This document shows, piece by piece, positions 55,939 through 64,000 of a stretch of DNA of 64,000 bases (position 1 is the first letter of the stretch; every line of letters begins with the position of its first letter). A program made the translations under genes and the position numbers. The notes under the pieces are model-generated. The model had not been told where the DNA came from and made no database searches. It saw nothing but the letters and a program-made list of their open reading frames with translations. Origin of the DNA: Trichomonas vaginalis G3. Taxonomy: Eukaryota > Parabasalia > Trichomonadida > Trichomonadidae. Where the stretch lies: NCBI RefSeq assembly GCF_026262505.1, contig NC_067206.1, positions 34,735,896 through 34,799,895 on the forward strand, read 5' to 3'.

Positions 55939-55967
55939 ATTGTCGTCTAAAACCGCCAGACGACAAT
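55939..55967. repeat. Perfect 10-bp hairpin, host intergenic
   Basis: ATTGTCGTCT, nine unpaired bases (AAAACCGCC), then AGACGACAAT. The arm is the same word as the tandem repeat 130 bases to the left. It could be a hairpin in RNA or a palindromic binding site; no poly-T or gene end stands next to it. Confidence 0.8.
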
Positions 55968-56560
55968 AATAATACGAGAGAGGGTCAAAGTTGCTATGTG
56001 TCACTTTTCCACAAGAATATAATGGGGGAAAAGTTATCATATAGTTGATCTCATTCACTTAGGTGAGAGATGCATGTAGTGTAATGTTATAAACCGTGGG
56101 ATTGCTGCTCTAAGTCCTAGGTTCGAGACACAGTGGCTTCATTTTTCTCTTTTTTATTGACGTAAACTATTCAATTTTTGTGTTATCCATTCAAATTTCA
56201 GAATTTTTTTGCAGATTTCACGCTACATTCGAAGTTACCTTTTGTAACAACCACCACTGCCTACGAAAGACGAAAGTGTGTCACGATTTCACCCGGAAAT
56301 CCGACGGTTGTTTAAGAGTAAGCACTTTTGGCACCTACTCATAATAATACCCCAAAAAATTCATTATCGAGAAAATTACATTCCTTAATTATTACGATCT
56401 TTATTCATCAATCATCACTCTCAAAGTACCAAGTGATACTATTCCTCCAGGTATATTTGAAGAGAGTGGAGGTGTAATTAGTTTCCCGGTATTTCCGCAG
56501 AATGAACAGCGTCAGGTTCTTACGGAATTGCAAAACAACAATGGAAAACTGGAAATCCTT

Positions 56561-59500
56561 ATGCAGTTTGGTTACCAAACGTTTTTCAACGAAGTTGCCA
56601 TTGATAATCTGAACAACCGCAATTTAATTAATGATTACTATCCATATATATCAACCTACGTTTTACATTCCGCAATTTCATGGCTTATTATGTCAAAATC
56701 AGCTAATATTGTTTCTTCTTTATTACCTTTGCTGAAAATTCTAATTTCTTTAGTTAAATCAAAGCCATGCTTTGTTACAAATCAAATCCCATTAATGACA
56801 ACCATGTTTTACAATCTTTATTCAGCGTATCTTAATAATATTCCGCTTATTTTATTCCAAGATTTCCTTGATTGTCTTAGAGATTTTTATACAGCAGAAA
56901 TCAAGAATTTTCCATTAAAAGCATACGATCTGCTCCCAGAATGCATCCATGCCATTAAAAAATCAAATAAGAATGGGGCAAAAATTTCTTCCGAAAGCTT
57001 ATATGCTGTGATAGGGATATTATGTGAGGAGCATCCACATACTTTCCCAAAAACTGATGCAGAAACTATTTTATCCTTGATTTCTCCTTCAATAGCTCAA
57101 TTAGAAATTTCTGAGCTTTCCTTATTCTCCCACTTATCACCATTGTTATCAATGGAATGCATACATGATATTCTCACGGCATTATCGAAATCTATTATTC
57201 CTTATTTAATTACTCAGCAAACTACATTAAAATTCCCTTCCAAAGGTGTCGACAGAGAACAGAAACCTCCAATATATTACCATGAAGTAACATTTCAAAT
57301 CCACGAAGCGAAAACTTTTCCAAATGGAATCAATTTACGACCAAACATTACATTACCACCGAAAACGAACTTCGAGGATTTATTGTCGAATGAAATACAT
57401 ACGAGATTATCACTGCTTTTAAGGGCTGCTAAACTTGATACGATATTTTTTAGTTATTTCGTAACAGAAGCAACGAATTTCGTAAAGAAAGGACAGAATA
57501 TCGATCATTTACCATTAGTTATTATGTCTTTGCTATTTTTCGCAACACATTTCTCAGTAATTAACCTTGAAGAACCATTTTTCGAATTTTTCAGCCTTAC
57601 TCAAGTATTCGATGGAAAATATACGATATTTGATGACATAGAGGACTTTGGCTGCCTCGATGCCGCAAGAAATGCAGTAGTTGAGCTGATAATCAAATCT
57701 GCAAATTACAATTCACCATCGTTCATGGCCTGCGCCCAATATCCATTACTCTTTCAAGAACTTATGCACAGAATTATACGCGATCTACAGTTTATTAATA
57801 CAGATAACTTACTTCCCCTTATTAAGTTCATTATGCCAGCTTCGTTGTACTTCCAGGACCTTGATACTCAATCAGATGACTGTTGCCCGGAGATTGAAGG
57901 CGCCAGAGCCGCTCTTTTCCTTTTAATGTCTCATGTTTTGGGATACGACGGTTGCGGACAAAAACTGTTCAGTAATAATTACTTTTCAACATTTTTCCTA
58001 TCGTTTATGTTCGAAGATGCTCCACGAGAATATGCTCTTACGAATTTACGATTATTTATGTCCGACAACAACAACCCGATTCCGCCTGAATTGCTTTCCA
58101 TACTAACGCACGTTCTGAATGTTTGCTTTTCCAACTTCCAATGTGAAGCATACCTCGTAATAATTTATGATATGTTGCAAACTCTCAACGAAGTATTGAA
58201 GCACAAGCGTTCTTCGACTCAATTGTTTGAGAAATTCAGGTCGTCGTTCTTCCCATCCATGTCAAAGTTGACTACTTTGGCTCTTTCCCAAAAAGTTTTG
58301 CTGCAATACATTCAATTCTTCGCTTTGACGTCGAGTTACAAACTTTTGAACAACGCACAATTACAAGCTCTCGAGAACTGTATCTGCAGAGTGTTCAATT
58401 CCACATTACCTCAGACATTATGGGTAAAATTAATTCAATTAGTCGCTACAGACATAACTCCTTCCTTAAACCCATCATTCTATATCAGACAACCAGATGC
58501 CATCAAACTCATGCTCAAAATATCTCAAGAAACAGATAAATTCCTTGAAGTTCTTCAATTCATCAACAACTTAGTCAAATTTTCACCGGCAAACAGAACA
58601 GCTTGTTATGACCATGATGTAGATCTCTATATCATAGCCATGATTAAGAAATTAAAGAATCCACCGATAGAAATCGTGAATGCTTTACTTCTTATCTTCC
58701 AATCCGTAGCTGTTTTGTGTTCATCATCAACTGTAGTACAACGATTTGTCTCTCTTTTTGCTCCAATCCGAGGAAAATACATTCCTCAGCATATAAACCT
58801 TTATATGCAGATATTGAACCAGATTGTACAGACGACAATGAAACTACCAGTCATGTGGATGCGAATGACGAAGGATAGTGCGAGTTTAGAAGTACAAGGA
58901 TTAACTGCCAAGCATTTTGAAGACGGATTTTCAATTGCGTTCTGGGCTTTCATTGATTCTGCACAAGCTCAGTATAAACCGATCATCGCACAGTTCACAG
59001 ATACCCACAATCGTAAGTTAACTTGGTTTTTCTCTGCAACGTCACTTTTCTTTACACAACGATCGGAAACATATGAAAGTACGGGTCGTGTAGAGATGGA
59101 TGACATACCGAAACAGCATTGGAACTTCTTTATTCTCACTTATAAGACTGATAAAGACCAATCCGTCATGGAAACAATTATAAATTGTAAAAAAGTGGAA
59201 CCATTAGAGTTCCAACCCATGAAATTCCATGATGGACCTGTTTCTTGCACGATTGGCGGCGTTCTGCCCGATTCTGCTGAAACAGATCAGTTTTCTAGAA
59301 TTGGAACTTTCGCAATGTTTCCAGTTTTATCAGACAACCATGGATCTATACTATATGAAGTAGGTCCAAGGCTCATGAATGACACAATGCCACTAAAACC
59401 TATATTTTACTGTAAGATTTTCGATGATCTCAGTAGAATTGGCGTAATGACCATAAATACTGACGAATCAATCAAAGTATCATTATCTAAGAAGAATGTT

Positions 59501-62500
59501 AGAGCGACACCCAACTTTTTAGGTGCTTTAATCAACTTATGCAAGGTTGAAATATTAATTCCACTTTTCAGTGAATTGGATATGTTAACTGAAGACAAAC
59601 AAAAGATTCCTGACTTCCAAAGACAAGTTTTGGAATGTTTCTCAAACATTTTCGCTTCATCTGAAAATGCCCAAAAATCTTTCCATTGGGGACGAGGTTT
59701 TGCCATCATTTCTCACTTGTTGTTAGAGGCTGATCGTTCTAATATCAGATATTCCCTCTATAAACAATTCTACGCGATGATGCAGTCAATAACTTTTCCT
59801 GTTTTACAGAATGAGATAATGTCCGACATATTATTGAACGTAGACATCTGGTCAAGGTGTGATGATGAAGGACACCTCTTAGTTCTTCGTCATTGGGCAA
59901 GAAATCTTTTATTATCTTATAAGTCTATCGTTGTCGAAGTTCTTCCGTTTAAGAGGATATTATCAATATTAAGACTGTATTACTGGTACGAACCAACTGA
60001 AAATCCTCAAATTTTGGGAATTGAAAATCGCCAAATGAGTTTGAACATAACTGAAGCAAGGCGACTTCTCCAGTTCATTGCTTTGAATGTTGCGACTATA
60101 CATCTAACAGTAGATGACATCAGATGCTTGCAAAGCCACTGCATAACTTGTTGTGATAATAATCAAGTGGCAGATTACCTTTGGATGCTTTGCCAGCTTG
60201 GAATGTCCAATCCTTCGCCATTAGAGAACCTAAAGAACGTCATAGATTTGACTTCTTTCATTTTCGCGTTATTTACAAGAAATGATCCGAAAATTTATCG
60301 TTTCGCTATGAATATTTTCGTAGTTTTCGCAAGAAGGAAACTCACACCACCCGAAAACCTTCCTCAACAGATCTTCCAGATCATTCATACGCTTCAACCA
60401 AATAATATGACGCCTTGGCTCTTCGAAAAGGTCATGGAAATGATCAACGATGGGTTATTCGAACTTGTACCTGTTGCTTTTGTCTTCGCTAGGCAAAATG
60501 ATAACTTAGAAGTGTTATTTAACGCTGTCAAACCAGATCCTTCCATCGCTTATCACTTTTCATGGGCTCTTTGGCCGTTATATGTCTCCAGATACACTAG
60601 CAATGAAGAAACCATCAAAACAATTGAGTTTGTCACCCAATGTTCGATGAATTCTTTAGGAAGTGTATTTTCAACGATTGATTTCATTGAAAACGTGTTG
60701 AATGAAGATCTGTCGTCCATGAAGCGCCAATTCTTGATAACAGTTGCCGACATAATTCTCAAAAACTCTTCACAAGAAAACACCAATACAAATAATTCAA
60801 TGAGCTCTCAGAATTCTTTCAATACAAATAATTCTATGAGTTCTATCAATGAAAATGTTGTGAAATTGTTTTTGAAATTATCAAGGTATTACTTGTTATT
60901 TAGAAGCATGTGTGAGAAGAATGATTATCTGGAGACACTCTACGAAGAATCTCCATTTTATGAACCAAGAATTCAGCATCCTCCTCCAAAAAGATCTCCA
61001 TCTGCACAACACATCATTACTTATGACACATTCAGTAACCAGATCAAACATATGTCACGAACAGTGTCAAGCCAGCAAATAAATGACCCAGATCTTCCTG
61101 AATTACCTCCATTCATCAGATCTACATCAGGAAGTTTCGAAAATCCAAAGGCGAGTGAGTTCTTGGACCAAATAGAGAAAATGTCACAATATAGATCATT
61201 CTCTGTTTTCGGTTTGAGATTCGATCCAGAAGGAAATTGGTTGGATCAAGATTTGGCACAAAAAGTGACAGAAGTTTTTCTGAAATATCGATATTCTGAA
61301 TTTTTAATGGCAGATTTAATCATTTGTTCATTTTTGTTGCATTCCAAACCAGATGTTGCCATTACTCATGCACATAACATTAAGATAAAAGACGACGAAA
61401 AAGAGAAAATCTCAAATGTCGTTTGTTTATTAAATAATCATATGAACAAATGCAACCAAAAGCAGCAAACAATGATAACATGTGAGAAATGTATAGAGAA
61501 TTCATTTACTCACACAGCAAGAATCAGACCATTATTAGATCAATCAATTGTCCAAATGATTTGTTCTACTTCTGTTGATTATTGTACATTAGTTTCTCAA
61601 AATTCACAGAAGATGATAAGTGGATCATCGTATATGACTGATGATTTCATTGGCGAATCATTAGTTAGTGTCGGATCAGTGATTGACGACATCGCATTCC
61701 AAAGACGCGAAAACGTAAGAAGATGGAATACTCTTTGGAGATATTTGAGTGTAGAAAGAGCTCCATGGTCATTTTTGTCTCCTGACCAATCTCATTTCAA
61801 GAGAGATAATACTGCTTGTTTGTTATTCTGTCCATTCAAATTGAAGAGAAACTTGCATTTCTATAACAACGAAATCAAAGTAAGAAGAGATTCAATGAGT
61901 GTTCCCCTTAAATTGTTCGAAGTTTCCGGAAGAATTAATGATGAAATTGATACTCCAAATGAAGACAAATCCCAAATTTTCTTTGAAACACAATGTGTTG
62001 TAATTTCTCCTTCAAATGAAAGAGATGCACAATTTGTGTTAACAAAGAAATACCTCAAATTGAATTTCCTTGATAAAAAGAAATGGTATCCGTTGAATAC
62101 TATTATTCATCTGTTCTTTAGAAGAAGATTCCACAAACCAAATTCAATTGAAGTATTTTTTGACAGTGGCAAAAATTATTTCATTTATTTCCCTTACGAT
62201 AATTCTCTTGACATTTTACAAAAGATGTCAGAACTGAATTTGCCAAATGTCAAAACACTTCAAACTAAGCCATTCCAAGTCTTCTTCCAGAGCTCTCAAA
62301 TGACAAACAAATGGTTGGAAAACAGAGTTTCTAATTTCGAATATTTGATGCATCTGAATATAATGAGTGGCCGAACATTTAATGATTTGACACAGTATCC
62401 AATACTTCCATGGGTATTCTCTGATTTTATAGATCCTTCTTTTTCATTAGATAAACCAGAGAAATACAGAGATTTGAATAAACCTTTGGGAGTAATGAAC

Positions 62501-64000
62501 AAAGAAAGATTGACAGAAATTTTCAAGAAAATGTCAGAACAACATGAAGCTGGTGAAGCAATTTCTATGTACCAAAGTGCTCCTCTCAATGAACCTTCTG
62601 TTTGTAATTATCTTCAAAGAATTGAACCGTTTACATCGATGAACAACGATATTCAGAAATCTTTGTTTGATAATTCTGACCCAATTTTCATGTCAATTTC
62701 TGAAACATATGAACAAGTTACACATAATTTGAATGATTACAGGGAATTGACACCTGAATTTTTCGGAATGCCAGAGTTCTTGTTCAATAACCAGGCAAAG
62801 AAACCAAATGATGACGTGGAACTTCCGAAATGGTCTAAAAACGCAACAGAATTCGTTTATTTGCACAGAAAAATTTTGGAATCTCCAAAAGTGACAGAAA
62901 ATTTACATCATTGGATTGATTTGATATGGGGTGTTCGCCAGAAATCTAACAGTGATGGGTTCCCTGAGAATATCTATTCACAGGAAATGTACGAAGACAT
63001 TTGGTCGACAGAGAAATCAGAAGAAGAAACTCAGAAAATACAAAGTGTTTTGGAATACAACGGCCAAATTCCTCCTCAGTTGTTCACTTCACCTCACCCA
63101 CAAAGAACATTTTCCATTGATCCGCAATACACATTTACGAGTCCTTGTGGTTTTAACATACCTTTATCCGGTGAAGTTCTTTTGTCAAGAATTGATCCGA
63201 TGACAGGACAAAATGGTTTGTTGATTAACGCGAAAATCAGTGTTTTAGATGCAAATGGAACGATTTTCACAGCAACGGTTGATTTCTCACAGTACATGAG
63301 AATCAACGGAAACCATCCAAAACCAAGACATTCCCATTCCGGTCCTACAAAGTCATCAAGTTCCAATTTGACAGAAATTCCAACAGTTAAACCAAAAAGT
63401 GACAAACCAAAAACTGACAAAAAGTTAATGCCTGTTTCCACACCATCTATTGGTTCATTGCGATCATACGATGTAGGAAACATTGACATGGAACATGTCA
63501 CAATTACCACTAAATCTGTCAAGAATTTGCCACAAATTACGACGAAGAAAACAAGTAATATGTGGTCGAACATCAGACAGAGTTCAATTGCCTGCATTTC
63601 TCCAATTACTGGTCGTGTCTACATTGTTGACATGACAACAGGAAATGTAGACAAAATGAACGCTCTCCATAACGACGCCGTTTGTTTGGATTCCGATAGA
63701 AACTACATAGCTGTTGCTTTGACAGATACAGCTTTGTGTGTCTTTAGATTGGACAATTTAGTTCTTCCTATTGTTGTTATGCCATCTTACAGATATTCCA
63801 TTGAGTGTTGCGCTGTTTCTGCTTCTTATTACTTAGTAGTAATGGGAACAAGAGATGGTTCATTGATCATTAACTCTCTCAACAATGGAGGAACAGTTAG
63901 ATCAATTGATTTACACGGCTGCAGACCAAGACATGTAATTATCACTCATTCTTGGGCTTTTATCGTTGTTTACATGACAGAAATGGTCGAAGGAAGTGAA
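56561..64000 (+). CDS. BEACH-domain protein with LamG-like, PH-BEACH and WD40 parts, partial at window end
   Basis: One open frame runs from 56348 to the window end; the first ATG in it is at 56561, giving at least 2480 residues. The first 750 residues are armadillo-like helical repeats. A concanavalin/LamG-like domain follows (about residues 780-950: DGFSIAFWAFIDS, PKQHWNFFILTYKTD). Then more helical repeats, a PH-like domain (about 1770-1890), and the BEACH domain (about 1910-2185): WLENRVSNFEYLMHLNIMSG, FNDLTQYPILPWVFSDF, DYRELTPEFFGMPEFLFNN, NATEFVYLHRKILESPKVTE and HHWIDLIWGVRQ. The last part resembles WD40 repeats. BEACH proteins (LYST/neurobeachin type) act in vesicle traffic and lysosome-related organelles. 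The 71 codons before the ATG also look coding, so the true start is unsure. Host gene. Confidence 0.85.
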   Translation, partial: MQFGYQTFFNEVAIDNLNNRNLINDYYPYISTYVLHSAISWLIMSKSANIVSSLLPLLKILISLVKSKPCFVTNQIPLMTTMFYNLYSAYLNNIPLILFQDFLDCLRDFYTAEIKNFPLKAYDLLPECIHAIKKSNKNGAKISSESLYAVIGILCEEHPHTFPKTDAETILSLISPSIAQLEISELSLFSHLSPLLSMECIHDILTALSKSIIPYLITQQTTLKFPSKGVDREQKPPIYYHEVTFQIHEAKTFPNGINLRPNITLPPKTNFEDLLSNEIHTRLSLLLRAAKLDTIFFSYFVTEATNFVKKGQNIDHLPLVIMSLLFFATHFSVINLEEPFFEFFSLTQVFDGKYTIFDDIEDFGCLDAARNAVVELIIKSANYNSPSFMACAQYPLLFQELMHRIIRDLQFINTDNLLPLIKFIMPASLYFQDLDTQSDDCCPEIEGARAALFLLMSHVLGYDGCGQKLFSNNYFSTFFLSFMFEDAPREYALTNLRLFMSDNNNPIPPELLSILTHVLNVCFSNFQCEAYLVIIYDMLQTLNEVLKHKRSSTQLFEKFRSSFFPSMSKLTTLALSQKVLLQYIQFFALTSSYKLLNNAQLQALENCICRVFNSTLPQTLWVKLIQLVATDITPSLNPSFYIRQPDAIKLMLKISQETDKFLEVLQFINNLVKFSPANRTACYDHDVDLYIIAMIKKLKNPPIEIVNALLLIFQSVAVLCSSSTVVQRFVSLFAPIRGKYIPQHINLYMQILNQIVQTTMKLPVMWMRMTKDSASLEVQGLTAKHFEDGFSIAFWAFIDSAQAQYKPIIAQFTDTHNRKLTWFFSATSLFFTQRSETYESTGRVEMDDIPKQHWNFFILTYKTDKDQSVMETIINCKKVEPLEFQPMKFHDGPVSCTIGGVLPDSAETDQFSRIGTFAMFPVLSDNHGSILYEVGPRLMNDTMPLKPIFYCKIFDDLSRIGVMTINTDESIKVSLSKKNVRATPNFLGALINLCKVEILIPLFSELDMLTEDKQKIPDFQRQVLECFSNIFASSENAQKSFHWGRGFAIISHLLLEADRSNIRYSLYKQFYAMMQSITFPVLQNEIMSDILLNVDIWSRCDDEGHLLVLRHWARNLLLSYKSIVVEVLPFKRILSILRLYYWYEPTENPQILGIENRQMSLNITEARRLLQFIALNVATIHLTVDDIRCLQSHCITCCDNNQVADYLWMLCQLGMSNPSPLENLKNVIDLTSFIFALFTRNDPKIYRFAMNIFVVFARRKLTPPENLPQQIFQIIHTLQPNNMTPWLFEKVMEMINDGLFELVPVAFVFARQNDNLEVLFNAVKPDPSIAYHFSWALWPLYVSRYTSNEETIKTIEFVTQCSMNSLGSVFSTIDFIENVLNEDLSSMKRQFLITVADIILKNSSQENTNTNNSMSSQNSFNTNNSMSSINENVVKLFLKLSRYYLLFRSMCEKNDYLETLYEESPFYEPRIQHPPPKRSPSAQHIITYDTFSNQIKHMSRTVSSQQINDPDLPELPPFIRSTSGSFENPKASEFLDQIEKMSQYRSFSVFGLRFDPEGNWLDQDLAQKVTEVFLKYRYSEFLMADLIICSFLLHSKPDVAITHAHNIKIKDDEKEKISNVVCLLNNHMNKCNQKQQTMITCEKCIENSFTHTARIRPLLDQSIVQMICSTSVDYCTLVSQNSQKMISGSSYMTDDFIGESLVSVGSVIDDIAFQRRENVRRWNTLWRYLSVERAPWSFLSPDQSHFKRDNTACLLFCPFKLKRNLHFYNNEIKVRRDSMSVPLKLFEVSGRINDEIDTPNEDKSQIFFETQCVVISPSNERDAQFVLTKKYLKLNFLDKKKWYPLNTIIHLFFRRRFHKPNSIEVFFDSGKNYFIYFPYDNSLDILQKMSELNLPNVKTLQTKPFQVFFQSSQMTNKWLENRVSNFEYLMHLNIMSGRTFNDLTQYPILPWVFSDFIDPSFSLDKPEKYRDLNKPLGVMNKERLTEIFKKMSEQHEAGEAISMYQSAPLNEPSVCNYLQRIEPFTSMNNDIQKSLFDNSDPIFMSISETYEQVTHNLNDYRELTPEFFGMPEFLFNNQAKKPNDDVELPKWSKNATEFVYLHRKILESPKVTENLHHWIDLIWGVRQKSNSDGFPENIYSQEMYEDIWSTEKSEEETQKIQSVLEYNGQIPPQLFTSPHPQRTFSIDPQYTFTSPCGFNIPLSGEVLLSRIDPMTGQNGLLINAKISVLDANGTIFTATVDFSQYMRINGNHPKPRHSHSGPTKSSSSNLTEIPTVKPKSDKPKTDKKLMPVSTPSIGSLRSYDVGNIDMEHVTITTKSVKNLPQITTKKTSNMWSNIRQSSIACISPITGRVYIVDMTTGNVDKMNALHNDAVCLDSDRNYIAVALTDTALCVFRLDNLVLPIVVMPSYRYSIECCAVSASYYLVVMGTRDGSLIINSLNNGGTVRSIDLHGCRPRHVIITHSWAFIVVYMTEMVEGSE

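Larger units (their letters stand above)
55351..56347. other. Intergenic region between tubby and BEACH genes
   Basis: The region holds four direct repeats at 55699-55805 and a hairpin at 55939-55967 (see separate entries). A GGTTCGAGAC sequence at 56120-56129 resembles a tRNA B box but no tRNA fold is seen. A TCACTTTTCC sequence at about 56000 with an ATG 20 bases on starts no long frame. Otherwise no gene is seen. Confidence 0.5.

Noticed and set aside
56030-56145. tRNA gene or tRNA-derived SINE
   Set aside because: GGTTCGAGAC at 56120-56129 looks like a B box, but the bases on either side do not form a T-arm stem and no acceptor pairing is found.
59407-59709. Minus-strand frames of 65-167 residues inside the BEACH gene
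   Set aside because: They are shadows of the long BEACH frame, which is open to the window end and carries clear domain motifs.

Overview
The window looks like genomic DNA of a parabasalid protist, most likely Trichomonas vaginalis or a close relative. It is AT-rich eukaryotic DNA, three host genes without visible introns sit at the right end (a GT61-type glycosyltransferase, a tubby-domain protein and a giant BEACH protein), and about four fifths of it is Maverick/Polinton-type virus-like DNA, which is known to be extremely abundant in T. vaginalis. The species call is an inference; the element and domain calls come from motifs read in the sequence.

Layout. 1-15719: copy A, a broken Maverick cut by the window edge on the left and by an assembly gap on the right. 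15720-15819: a 100-N gap. 15820-26190 and 51852 to about 52230: element C, a second and clearly different Polinton-like family, with a primase-helicase gene, an integrase and a protein-primed type B DNA polymerase that carries an HNH-like module. 26191-51851: copy B, a complete-length Maverick of the same family as A, inserted inside element C. B has terminal inverted repeats, a flanking 6-bp duplication (TTTATT), and falls within a minus-strand reading frame of C. C is therefore older than B. 52551-64000: host genes.

A and B lie in opposite orientations and share a collinear core: polymerase, a variable accessory zone, packaging-type ATPase, two small genes, SF3 helicase, penton-like minor capsid protein, a 190-residue protein, an antisense small gene, the double jelly-roll-type major capsid protein and a large coiled virion-type protein. 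B also shows the half that A lacks here: integrase, a phage-like tail-fibre gene with GHTH repeats and a collar-type C-terminus, small virion-like proteins and a Dam/D12-type methyltransferase. Both copies are broken, each with roughly ten or more breaks, although many single genes still look whole. The zone between ATPase and polymerase differs almost completely between A (HNH protein, coiled-coil proteins, small proteins) and B (KilA-N and GIY-YIG genes, HNH gene).

Noncoding DNA is unusually structured: GGTGA/TCACC blocks flank one gene on both sides in A and B, a divergent 22-bp palindrome-like repeat separates two divergent gene starts, GTGAC repeats with a common sequence occur in both element families, and hairpins lie in KilA-N linkers and in the element termini.
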